From Roseovarius aestuarii (GTDB lineage: Bacteria; Pseudomonadota; Alphaproteobacteria; Rhodobacterales; Rhodobacteraceae), in contig JAPWHL010000016.1 of NCBI GenBank assembly GCA_027214255.1, positions 45,116 to 109,115 of the forward strand: 64,000 nt of DNA, given 5' to 3'. Shown piece by piece: positions 16,903 through 24,907 of the stretch (its first letter is position 1; each line of letters starts with the position of its first letter). The notes beneath the pieces are model-generated. The model saw nothing but the letters and a program-made list of their open reading frames with translations. It searched no databases and was not told the origin of the DNA. The translations under genes were made by a program, and so were the position numbers.

Positions 16903-17853
16903 ATGACGCCAGCACCGCCAACCATTTCATCCGATGTCCAATATTGCAAAATGGATGACGGCGCGCGGATCGCAGTGCGGCGTTGGTCTGGCCCGCAAAA
17001 GCAGCGGCTCTTGATCTCTCACGGGAATGGGTTGGCAATCGAGGGGTTTTACGATTTCGCCGAGGCATTGTTTGACAGTTTCGAAGTCATCGCGTTCGAC
17101 CTTCGCAACCATGGCAGTAGCCCCCGTGACCCTCACCCCGAAAACCCGTGGCCGCGTTACATCGCAGACGTTCCTCAGATTTTTAACGGCGTCGAACAAT
17201 TGTACGGCCAACGCGAAACCCACGGAGCTTTTCACTCGATGGCTGCGGTTTCAACTCTGTGTGCTCAAACACTAAACCCAAGCCCTTGGGCCAGTCTGAC
17301 TTTGTTCGAGCCTCCGCTTGCGCCCAGTGACAACGCTGCCGTGCAGGAAACGTTCAACGCGGCTCAGGAGGTTATGAGTTCCCGGGCGTTGCGCAGACGA
17401 AGAACCTTTGCCGATCCAGCCGAGCTTGCGGCCTCATTCGGGCGCGCCGCGACATTCGGCGGCATACCTATCAGGGCTTTGGATCGATTGGCCAATGCGT
17501 CGTTGCTCCACACAGACGCATCATCAGCTGAACCTTGGGAATTGGTACTGCCCCCCGAAGCAGAAGCCCGAAACTTTGCTCAAGCGACCAGCTTGTCCCA
17601 GTATTGGGATGCGCTGACCGGGATCAAAATCCCGATACAACTCGTCACTGGTGATCCGGAAGTGCATGATTTGCCCAATCTCGTGGCCATTGCCCACCAT
17701 ATGTCCAAAACATTTGGCTATCCTGTCTCGAGCATTCCCAATTCCAATCACTTCATGCAGCTTCAGGATGCGCATTCTTGCGCCCAGAAGGTCAAGGACT
17801 TTGCCGCGCGTTCGGTTGAGTACTCAAATACAATCAATCAAGAAACTAAATGA
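16903..17853 (+). CDS. Alpha/beta hydrolase with an atypical nucleophile elbow
   Basis: This 316-residue protein has the alpha/beta hydrolase layout: an oxyanion-hole motif LLISHGNGLAIEGFYDF, then AFDLRNHGSS, and a late histidine in IPNSNHFMQLQDA. The nucleophile position reads GAFHSMAAV instead of G-x-S-x-G: the glycine two before Ser is Phe and the one two after is Ala. The serine itself is kept. It lies between the transporter and the CoA ligase genes and overlaps the latter's upstream region. It probably hydrolyses an ester, lactone or ring-cleavage product of this pathway, but no substrate can be assigned. Confidence 0.8.
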   Translation: MTPAPPTISSDVQYCKMDDGARIAVRRWSGPQKQRLLISHGNGLAIEGFYDFAEALFDSFEVIAFDLRNHGSSPRDPHPENPWPRYIADVPQIFNGVEQLYGQRETHGAFHSMAAVSTLCAQTLNPSPWASLTLFEPPLAPSDNAAVQETFNAAQEVMSSRALRRRRTFADPAELAASFGRAATFGGIPIRALDRLANASLLHTDASSAEPWELVLPPEAEARNFAQATSLSQYWDALTGIKIPIQLVTGDPEVHDLPNLVAIAHHMSKTFGYPVSSIPNSNHFMQLQDAHSCAQKVKDFAARSVEYSNTINQETK

Positions 17854-17867
17854 AAGGGAGGATCACG

Positions 17868-19469
17868 ATGCATCCACAGACGCAAAATGCCCAAACTCCA
17901 ACACCCGCATTCGAATCCCTCCTCGAGGCACTGATTTATTGGGCCGAAGTTCAGCCTGATGCCCTAGCGGTGGAAACCGATGATCATGGTGCCCTCACTT
18001 ACGCTGAGTTATTGGAGACCGCGCAGAACCTTGCATCCGGCTTTCTGTCACGAGGGCTTAAACCCGGTGACCGAGTTGCAATCCAATTGCCATCCTCTCC
18101 AGAGTTTGTTGCTGCGTATTTCGCATGCCAGATTTCCGGCTGCGTGTTGACCACGTTCCACATGCCATATCGCCAAGAAGAACTTCGTCCTTTGGTTAAC
18201 TTTGGCAAACCCAAAGCTGTACTGACCACACAGGTCGGTAAATACGACGGGCCCGCGACGATGGAGCGTCTGGCGCAGGAAACCGGATTCCTCGATCATA
18301 TTATCGTGGTGGGTGGGACGCCCGCAAAAGGCCAGATTGCATTTTGCGATCTACTCGACGAAGGTAAGACCGGCCCCTCGGCCAATCCAGCATTGCCAAA
18401 TGCGGAAACCACTTTGTGCTTTACCTCGGGCACCTCGTCAGCCCCCAAGGCAGTGTGCCGCAAACAAGATGTCTGGACCGAAGTTTCACGCCTGTTTTCA
18501 GGGATGCTATCCTTAACCAGCGAAGACCGTGTTATGATTGCGCCTCCCCTTTCCCACGTTTTCGGCCTAAGCTGTGCCGGTAACGCGATTTACGTCGGCG
18601 CCACCATTGTTCCAATTCCGATGTTTTCACCCGAAACATATGTAAAATACCTGACTGAATTGGCCCCCACGGTTGTCTACTCTGCACCTGCACACCTCGC
18701 TGCGACACTTAAAAGCGGGGCCTTGGAGCGCACTCCGCCTGTATCAGTCCGTGATGTCATCGTGGGCGGGTCAATCTGCCCCCCCAAGATTGCTGCCGAG
18801 TTCGAGGCTCATCTTCCGAATGGCCGGGTTGGCAATCTGTTCGGCATGACGGAAATGTCGCTTGCCACTCAGACCGACCCGACTGACCCTCCTGAGATTC
18901 GCCACGCAACTGTCGGAAAGCTCGCGAAATGTCTGAACGTTCGGATCGTCGCAGCGGATGGTTCCATTCTGCCCGTTGGTGAAGAGGGTGAAATGCAACT
19001 CTCTGGGTATTCAGTCCTGACGGAATACTATGAAAACCCGGTTGCCAACGAATCCTCCTTCACCGAAGATGGGTGGTTTAAAACGGGTGACCTAGCCACG
19101 CTCGATGAAGCAGGCAACATCATGATAACAGGGCGCTCGAAAGACATCATCAATCGCGGCAGTATCAAAATTAATCCCTCAGACATCGAAAGCCTGATTG
19201 ATGCACATCCTTTGGTGGTTCAATCCGCATTGGTTCCGATGCCCGATCCTGTACTCGGTGAACGAATTTGCGCATATGCAGTTCTTAAACCCGGTGAAAC
19301 CCTTGAGTTGCCAGAACTCTGTGCGTTCCTCGACGAACTCAAAATTGCCAAAATGCGGTGGCCTGAACGGTTGGAAATTCTTGATGAAATGCCAATGACA
19401 CCAACGCGAAAAATCATCAAACCTGTGCTGGTCGCTGACATTAACAAAAAGATAGAAGACGGGGTTTGA
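17868..19469 (+). CDS. AMP-forming acyl-CoA ligase (ANL superfamily)
   Basis: This 533-residue protein activates a carboxylic acid to its CoA thioester through an acyl-adenylate. Motifs are in order: CFTSGTSSAPKAV (nucleotide loop), NLFGMTEMS, WFKTGDLATLDEAGNI, GRSKDIINRG and a C-terminal catalytic lysine in MTPTRKIIK. I start it at 17868, because AGGGAGGATC lies just upstream; an ATG at 17850 overlaps the previous stop and contains that ribosome site. It resembles cyclohexanecarboxylate/fatty acid-type ligases of catabolic clusters. With the thioesterase and dehydrogenase it suggests degradation through CoA esters. Confidence 0.9.
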   Translation: MHPQTQNAQTPTPAFESLLEALIYWAEVQPDALAVETDDHGALTYAELLETAQNLASGFLSRGLKPGDRVAIQLPSSPEFVAAYFACQISGCVLTTFHMPYRQEELRPLVNFGKPKAVLTTQVGKYDGPATMERLAQETGFLDHIIVVGGTPAKGQIAFCDLLDEGKTGPSANPALPNAETTLCFTSGTSSAPKAVCRKQDVWTEVSRLFSGMLSLTSEDRVMIAPPLSHVFGLSCAGNAIYVGATIVPIPMFSPETYVKYLTELAPTVVYSAPAHLAATLKSGALERTPPVSVRDVIVGGSICPPKIAAEFEAHLPNGRVGNLFGMTEMSLATQTDPTDPPEIRHATVGKLAKCLNVRIVAADGSILPVGEEGEMQLSGYSVLTEYYENPVANESSFTEDGWFKTGDLATLDEAGNIMITGRSKDIINRGSIKINPSDIESLIDAHPLVVQSALVPMPDPVLGERICAYAVLKPGETLELPELCAFLDELKIAKMRWPERLEILDEMPMTPTRKIIKPVLVADINKKIEDGV

Positions 19470-19635
19470 TCAATCGTTCACAAGCAACCACCTAAGGCCT
19501 AGCTGCGCAATGGGAAGCAAGCCGGGTATCCAGAAATATTTCAAAACACAACAGTTTCAATTATGGCTTGGCCGTCCTTACGTTCACGAAGATTAGGGCA
19601 AGCCGGACCGACATATTCGAGGTGAGGGGGAAAAC

Positions 19636-20427
19636 ATGACAAAACTGAAAGGCATCGACAAAGACAAATCGACCGACCTTGATGAAATCGACAAACGCGG
19701 CAAACGCGGCCGCCCGCGCGGCAAAGCCACCCAGACAGTGTACGAAGCGCTGCGAAGTGAAATTCTGACGCTCGAAGTCAAACCCGGCGAATATCTGGAC
19801 GAAACGTTATTGGAAAAACGTTTTGGTGTATCGCGGACCCCTATTCGCGAGGCCCTCATCCGGCTGCAATCGGATCGTCTGGTTCGGTTCTCGGCCAATC
19901 GCGGGCATTTTGTCGAGGTGGTCAGTATCGAGCAGGTCCCGCGGATATTCGAAGCCATGGATTTGTATCAGGCCGCCGTGTTCCGGCTGGCTGCCCGCTG
20001 GCACGAACCGGAAGCTCTCGTTGATCTGCGCGAGATTAATGAGGCCTACCGCAAGGCCGCTGAAACTGGCGATTACAAGACCATGGCCGAAATGAATCAT
20101 CAGTTCCACCTGCGCATCGGGAAAGCCTCTGGCAATGTCTTTCTTGCTGAAGCCTACGAGACACTTCTGAACTGCAGTATTCGCCTGTCATATTTGATGT
20201 TTCAAAAAGCAAGCACACAGCCAACAGCGCAGGTAGAGTATTATTTGCGTGTGTATCACGAGCACAATGAAATGATCGAACTGATCGCAGCTGGCGATGG
20301 CGACAGGCTGGAAGAAATCAGCATCAAGCACACCCAACTCTTCTGTGACCGCATTTCTGCCTTCATAAATTCGCGGTCAGAGTTCCGAACAGAGCCTACG
20401 AACTTCTTCGACCATGAGGGCGATTAA
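19636..20427 (+). CDS. GntR-family regulator with FCD ligand domain
   Basis: This 263-residue regulator has a basic N-terminal tail (KRGKRGRPRGKA), a winged helix at about residues 33-100 (SEILTLEVKPGEYLDE, FGVSRTPIREALIRL) and an all-helical FCD domain at about 105-240. Such domains usually bind metals and small carboxylates. GAGGTGAGGGGGA precedes the ATG. It is the most likely controller of the catabolic cluster; the ATAC-N5-GTAT motifs at 11846, 11945 and 21222 are candidate sites. That link is inferred from position only. No copy of the motif was seen before the gene itself. Confidence 0.9.
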   Translation: MTKLKGIDKDKSTDLDEIDKRGKRGRPRGKATQTVYEALRSEILTLEVKPGEYLDETLLEKRFGVSRTPIREALIRLQSDRLVRFSANRGHFVEVVSIEQVPRIFEAMDLYQAAVFRLAARWHEPEALVDLREINEAYRKAAETGDYKTMAEMNHQFHLRIGKASGNVFLAEAYETLLNCSIRLSYLMFQKASTQPTAQVEYYLRVYHEHNEMIELIAAGDGDRLEEISIKHTQLFCDRISAFINSRSEFRTEPTNFFDHEGD

Positions 20428-20471
20428 CGTTCCAAACCGTAGTTCTTATCAATTCAAATTCGAAGGTCAGC

Positions 20472-21119
20472 ATTATCCCCTCCCCCGCCAAAAAAACGCA
20501 TGCGATAGATTTCTCCCTTGCCGATTATCGTGAGGACCCAAAGTCGAAACGCAGCTTAACGATAGACACGGCAGCCGCATTGTTTCGCAAAAGCGGATTC
20601 AATGCCGTATCGATGATCGAAATTGCATCGGCGGTCGGCCTCTCCAAGCCAGGCCTTTACCACCACTGGCCCAGCAAGGAAGCTTTGCTTCACACGATCG
20701 TAAAGCTGTCCGGGGAATTGTTGGTCGCCCATTTGGAACAAGTCGAGAATTACCAAGGCAGCCCGCGTGAGCGGATTTATCAATACATCTCGACCCGTCT
20801 ACAAACCATCGCCGGCAATCAGGATTTGTTTACAGTCACTTGGCAAGAACGTGCGATTGTCAGCTCTGAAGCGTTTGGCGAATTATCGCGTCTGGCAGAA
20901 AACTATCGCAGTCGTGTTCGACTGCTGATCGAAGACGCGAAATCAGCTGGGGCGATCCGGCAGGAAATAGACAGTCATCTGACGATGCTCGCATTGGATG
21001 GGATGACTGGCTGGGCGTATTTCTGGTTTCGTCCGGACGGGAACTACGACATCTCACAGATCGCCGACGCGTTTTGGGACATGCTCAGCAACGGTGTGGC
21101 CCCGCGCGATACGGCCTAG
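20472..21119 (+). CDS. TetR-family regulator, start codon unresolved
   Basis: The TetR helix-turn-helix is plain: TAAALFRKSGFNAVSM, then IASAVGLSKPGLYHHWPSKE. The first standard start in frame is TTG at 20580, but this falls inside helix 1. The frame stays open and homologous-looking upstream (KSKRSLTIDTAAALF) back to a TGA at 20415. No ATG, GTG or TTG lies in that stretch. ATT at 20472 has GAAGG five bases upstream, and ATC follows, so a rare start is possible; I use it provisionally (215 residues). Otherwise the gene has lost its start. It lies between the GntR gene and the P450 operon and probably binds the palindrome at 21241. Confidence 0.75.
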   Translation: MIPSPAKKTHAIDFSLADYREDPKSKRSLTIDTAAALFRKSGFNAVSMIEIASAVGLSKPGLYHHWPSKEALLHTIVKLSGELLVAHLEQVENYQGSPRERIYQYISTRLQTIAGNQDLFTVTWQERAIVSSEAFGELSRLAENYRSRVRLLIEDAKSAGAIRQEIDSHLTMLALDGMTGWAYFWFRPDGNYDISQIADAFWDMLSNGVAPRDTA

Positions 21120-21199
21120 CGGCCATAGGGCCTGATCTTAATCTCTGGATCATTGTAAATCGTTACTAAATTAAATTCACCACGAAGATTAAGTTTAAT

Positions 21200-21234
21200 T
21201 TGACTCACACCACCCACTTAAATACTTTATGTAT
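21200..21234 (+). promoter_or_regulatory. Candidate P450 promoter overlapped by ATAC-N5-GTAT motif
   Basis: TTGACT (21200-21205) and TACTTT (21223-21228) are 17 bases apart and could be a promoter. ATACTTTATGTAT (21222-21234) overlaps the -10 element and fits the ATAC-N5-GTAT pattern seen elsewhere in this cluster. Confidence 0.4.
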
Positions 21235-21240
21235 ATATTA

Positions 21241-21258
21241 ACCGACCGTCCGGTCGGT
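21241..21258. promoter_or_regulatory. Perfect TetR-type operator before the P450 gene
   Basis: ACCGACCG-TC-CGGTCGGT has perfect 8-bp arms around a 2-base centre. This is the classic form of a TetR-family operator. It lies 29 bases before the P450 start and just after the candidate -10 element. The TetR gene ending at 21119 is the obvious binder. Confidence 0.75.
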
Positions 21259-21287
21259 AGGTCCGCAACATCGAGAGATCCGCCATC

Positions 21288-22577
21288 ATGTCCGATACCA
21301 AATCCGATGGAAAATGCCCCTTTACAGCTACGTCTCATGTAGACGGCATCTCGTTGCTGTCTGCAGAAAGTCGGGCCTGCCCCTACGCTGCATACTCCCA
21401 GATCCGCGCAGAAGACCCGGTACATTTCTTGCCTGACCAGAACATCTGGATGGTCAGCCGCTATGATGACGTCGATTTCGTGCTGTCAAACCCTGAAAAA
21501 TTCACTTCAAAGGAAGCGCTTTCAAGTGGCAACGCATTTCGCGACTTCCCCGAAGCGCTTGACATCTTGTCCCGTTCGAAAGCGATCCCGCGCCAACGCA
21601 CTTTGATCCTTGCCGACCCACCGGTTCAAACCTTCCACCGCAAAGTTGTTCAGCGCGCCTTGGCTCCCGGAAAAACACTTAGGGCGTTCGGGCCCACCAT
21701 TGAGGAACGGGTCAATGGGTTTATCGATCGCTTCGTCGACGCAGGCCAATTTGAATGCGTCTCCCAGTTTTCGATCCCGCTACCCATGGCTCTGGTCAGC
21801 ATGATTTTCGATGTGGACGAAGAACAAGTATATCGCATGAAGGGCTGGTCAGATAACTTTTTTGCGGCGTTAACCGGGCATGTAGCAAAGCAGACAGTCA
21901 TCGATGCCGCGGTTGATACATTGGTGTTCGAAGAATTTGTTCTCGAACGGATGCAAAAGGCGCGGACCGAAGGCAGTGACTGTTTCATCGGCAAACTTCT
22001 GGATCAGCCAGAGGACGAACCACCTCTCACCGATGCTGAAGTTATCAACATATGCTCGCAGGTCTTGGTGGGCGGCAACGAAAGTACGATCAACTTCATT
22101 TCCAACCTTGTCCATACCATTGCGACAACTGACGGGTTGGAGAACCGTTTGCGCGAGAATCCTGAGCTGATTCCCAACTTTCTGGAAGAAAGCCTGCGTC
22201 ACGAAACACCACTACAGGCCATGTACCGAATTACATTGGAGCCTGTGCAAATCGGCGGTGTGGACCTGCCCGCCGGTGCGAAACTTATGCTCAATTTCGG
22301 ATCCGCAAACAGGGATGAAACCCACTATGTCTCTGGCGAGGATTTCGATCTGGACCGAGACAACCGCGAAACGCTGCATCTCGCATTTGGCCGCGGCATC
22401 CATGCTTGCGCCGGTCAAACCATCGCGCGGCGTGAAGGTATGATCGCCCTCAAGGTTCTCTTGCACCGCCTCAAAAACCTACGTCTTGCCGATGATGTTC
22501 AGCCAGAGCCTGCGCCCTTGTTCGGGGTTCGCGGCTTTAAAACGCTCAACATCGCCTTTGACGTAAACGCTACCTAA
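21288..22577 (+). CDS. Cytochrome P450 monooxygenase
   Basis: This 429-residue soluble bacterial P450 has the I-helix motif VGGNESTINF, the K-helix ESLRHETP (ExxR) and the heme-binding loop FGRGIHACAGQ with the ligand cysteine at about residue 374. The I-helix threonine pair of classical P450s reads G-N-E-S-T, with Thr kept. There is no membrane anchor. It is followed by its own ferredoxin and reductase, so the system is class I and should draw electrons from NAD(P)H. It may hydroxylate the substrate, or a product of the HyuAB-like enzyme, before CoA activation. Expression is probably controlled by the TetR and GntR sites upstream. Confidence 0.95.
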   Translation: MSDTKSDGKCPFTATSHVDGISLLSAESRACPYAAYSQIRAEDPVHFLPDQNIWMVSRYDDVDFVLSNPEKFTSKEALSSGNAFRDFPEALDILSRSKAIPRQRTLILADPPVQTFHRKVVQRALAPGKTLRAFGPTIEERVNGFIDRFVDAGQFECVSQFSIPLPMALVSMIFDVDEEQVYRMKGWSDNFFAALTGHVAKQTVIDAAVDTLVFEEFVLERMQKARTEGSDCFIGKLLDQPEDEPPLTDAEVINICSQVLVGGNESTINFISNLVHTIATTDGLENRLRENPELIPNFLEESLRHETPLQAMYRITLEPVQIGGVDLPAGAKLMLNFGSANRDETHYVSGEDFDLDRDNRETLHLAFGRGIHACAGQTIARREGMIALKVLLHRLKNLRLADDVQPEPAPLFGVRGFKTLNIAFDVNAT

Positions 22578-22605
22578 TCCCTATCTCAGCCCGAGGACCC
22601 CTCTT

Positions 22606-22794
22606 ATGCCCAAAGTAACCGTAGACATGAACCTTTGCGAGTATCACGGACAATGCGTTTTTGTCGCTCCCGAAGAATTCTGGTTCGATGATGAGGACGA
22701 GCTGCGCTACACTACGGAGGTGCCTGAAAACGCACGTGCGCGCGTCGAAAAAGCCGCCAAAGCGTGCCCGCAGCTCGCTATTAAGGTGGAATAG
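22606..22794 (+). CDS. P450-type [3Fe-4S] ferredoxin
   Basis: This 62-residue acidic ferredoxin shows the cluster motif CEYHGQC near the N-terminus and the third ligand in ACPQLAI near the C-terminus. That is the CxxHxxC...CP pattern of bacterial P450 ferredoxins with a 3Fe-4S cluster, where the histidine replaces the cysteine found in 4Fe-4S forms. GAGGA precedes the ATG. It sits 28 bases after the P450 and 3 bases before the reductase gene, so it carries electrons between them. Confidence 0.93.
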   Translation: MPKVTVDMNLCEYHGQCVFVAPEEFWFDDEDELRYTTEVPENARARVEKAAKACPQLAIKVE

Positions 22795-22797
22795 AGG

Positions 22798-23973
22798 ATG
22801 GAAGTTTGCGCTCGGTTCTTGATCGTCGGAGCTTCACTCGCCGGATTACGCGCGGCCGAGGCGCTTCGGAATTCGAACTATAAAGGCGAGATTGCAATCG
22901 TCGGCGCAGAAACGCATCTGCCCTATAATCGCCCCCCTCTGTCGAAACAGATACTTCTAGGGTCTCAAAGCCCAGAGGATCTGTCTTTTCCGATCTCCGA
23001 TGATTTGGATGTAACGTGGCACCTAGGTTCCGCAGCGACTGGCCTGAACATTGCTGACCGCGAAGTCACATTGGAAAATGGCAAGGTGCTCTCTTACGAC
23101 CGCCTGCTAATCGCAACCGGTGTGACGCCATTTCTACCACCACTGCCCAATATTGATGTGCCCGGCGTGCATAGCCTGCGCACGATCGACGACGCCCGAC
23201 AGCTTTGTGCCGAAATGCAACCGGACCGACGGATCGCCATTGTCGGCGCAGGCTTTATTGGCTGTGAGGTCGCGGCAAGTGCCCGCAAGCGCGGGCTGGA
23301 CGTGGTTGTACTGGACCAAATGGACCGGCCTATGGCACGTGTACTGCCACCGTCACTGTCCGAAGTGTTCCGTACGGCGCACGAAGAAGAAGGCGTGGCT
23401 TTCCGCTTTGGCGTGACTGTCACCGCATTGGAAGGCACCGACCATGTTACCGGGGTAACACTGAATACCGGTGAAACAATCGAGGCAGACATCGTCCTGA
23501 TTGCGATCGGGTCACGCCCAACGACGGATTGGCTTGAGGGCAGCGGACTCGTTCTGGAAAAAGGTGTGGTTTGCGACCAAAGCTGCCGTGCTCTGAACGG
23601 CGACAACCGCATCGCAGCAGCCGGTGACATCGCGGTTTGGCCGCACCTCAACTACGGTGAGGACAGATTTCGTATTGAACACTGGACCAATGCGGCCGAA
23701 CAGGGCGCCGCTGCCGCGCGAGCACTCCTGAATGATAACGATGCGCCTTATGTGCCTCTGCCCTCATTTTGGTCCGATCAATTTTCACTGAAACTTCAAT
23801 CTATAGGGCAGCCCTCCCGTGCCGAACGGATCGAAATTGTGGCCGGGTCGCTGGAAGATCGGAAACTTGTCGCCGAATGCTGGAAAGGTGATCAAAGAGT
23901 CGGTGTGATCGCCCTTAACATGGCACCAAAGCTGGCCCGATACCGCATCCAGATGGAACAAGAACTACAATAG
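22798..23973 (+). CDS. FAD-dependent NAD(P)H-ferredoxin reductase
   Basis: This 391-residue protein is of the putidaredoxin-reductase type. It has an FAD dinucleotide motif (VGASLAGLRAAEALR), the region NRPPLSKQ, a second NAD(P)H-binding motif (VGAGFIGCEVAASARKRG) and AAGDIAVWPH near residue 278. The stop of the ferredoxin gene lies 3 bases upstream, with GAGG directly before the ATG. It completes the P450 electron chain. It is the last gene of the catabolic cluster before the tRNA. Confidence 0.93.
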   Translation: MEVCARFLIVGASLAGLRAAEALRNSNYKGEIAIVGAETHLPYNRPPLSKQILLGSQSPEDLSFPISDDLDVTWHLGSAATGLNIADREVTLENGKVLSYDRLLIATGVTPFLPPLPNIDVPGVHSLRTIDDARQLCAEMQPDRRIAIVGAGFIGCEVAASARKRGLDVVVLDQMDRPMARVLPPSLSEVFRTAHEEEGVAFRFGVTVTALEGTDHVTGVTLNTGETIEADIVLIAIGSRPTTDWLEGSGLVLEKGVVCDQSCRALNGDNRIAAAGDIAVWPHLNYGEDRFRIEHWTNAAEQGAAAARALLNDNDAPYVPLPSFWSDQFSLKLQSIGQPSRAERIEIVAGSLEDRKLVAECWKGDQRVGVIALNMAPKLARYRIQMEQELQ

Positions 23974-24078
23974 CCATTGCGCCATCCCTGTCGCACCACC
24001 TTACGGTTGTTCGTTGACAACACTGGAAGTGCTGACGGCGAACGACCAGCGTAAATCTACATTCGCTTGAAATAAATG

Positions 24079-24162
24079 TGGTGCGGGTGAAGGGACTCGA
24101 ACCCCCACGCCAAAGGCGCCAGAACCTAAATCTGGTGCGTCTACCAGTTCCGCCACACCCGC
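24079..24162 (-). tRNA. tRNA-Leu, anticodon UAG
   Basis: The minus strand folds as a leucine tRNA. It has acceptor arm GCGGGTG/CACCCGC, D-loop region GGTAGACGC, anticodon stem CCAGA/TCTGG with loop TTTAGGT (anticodon TAG), a variable arm and T-loop GGTTCGAGTCC. The CCA end is encoded. The 3' end faces the catabolic cluster that ends at 23973. Confidence 0.95.
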
Positions 24163-24310
24163 ACGCAGCCCGTTCCCGAAGGTCAGGCTTGAAGCGTGTC
24201 CTAGCAAACCCACGCGCCGGGTGCGAGTGGAAAAATCGCCAAAGTCAGCACTTGCCCCACAAAAATTTCGCGCTTGTGAAAAATATGGGACATTTACCGT
24301 TTTTTGAGGT

Positions 24311-24853
24311 ATGCTTGGACATAATAACGAGCAGATAAAAAACGGACATACCGCCATGATGCCGAAAACGGCCGGGCGCGATCACGGGCAAATGACCCTT
24401 GAGGCCCCTTTGGAGCCTGCTGGATTGGTTTCCGGCAGTATAATTTTGACTCTGGACGGCGAGATGCCGGTAGAACACCTCCTGCCCGGTGACCGGGTTG
24501 TGACACGTGACACCGGCATGGCCGAATTAAAATCGGTACATCGGCATCAATGGCGCGGGCGTGCGGTGCGTATCCTCGCCGGATCACTGGGTGATACCCG
24601 CCCGGATCGCGATGTCGTTCTGCCCGAAACCCAGCAAGTTCTGGTACGTGATTGGCGCGCCAAGGCCCTGTTCGGCTTGCGTCAGGTCGCCGCGCCTGCC
24701 GGTGCCCTGCTAGACGGGGAATTCATCACTTGCGAAGGTATGATGACGATGATCCTGCACGAATTACGATTTGAATCGTCGCATATCATCTACGCTGACG
24801 GTTTAGAGCTGATCGCCCCCTCGCTCAATATGCGGGTGGCTGAACCTGGCTAA
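24311..24853 (+). CDS. Degenerate Hint-domain protein lacking the catalytic cysteine
   Basis: This 180-residue protein follows the Hint_2 fold seen in the larger proteins at 28068 and 41895: SGSIILTLDGEMPVEHLLPG, RVVTRDTG, RILAGSLGDTRPDRD and ESSHIIYADGLEL. The splice-type cysteine (CFTRGT in the 28068 protein) is Gly here, and the block-B RQHR is replaced by ETQQ. It has no passenger domain and no signal peptide. It is therefore probably inactive as an autoprocessing domain. The start could also be the ATG at 24356; no good ribosome site is visible for either. Confidence 0.75.
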   Translation: MLGHNNEQIKNGHTAMMPKTAGRDHGQMTLEAPLEPAGLVSGSIILTLDGEMPVEHLLPGDRVVTRDTGMAELKSVHRHQWRGRAVRILAGSLGDTRPDRDVVLPETQQVLVRDWRAKALFGLRQVAAPAGALLDGEFITCEGMMTMILHELRFESSHIIYADGLELIAPSLNMRVAEPG

Positions 24854-24907
24854 CAGCCCGAGTTAGCCAAAGGCGCGTTATTCGGGCGGTCAGGCAGTTT
24901 GGCTGCA

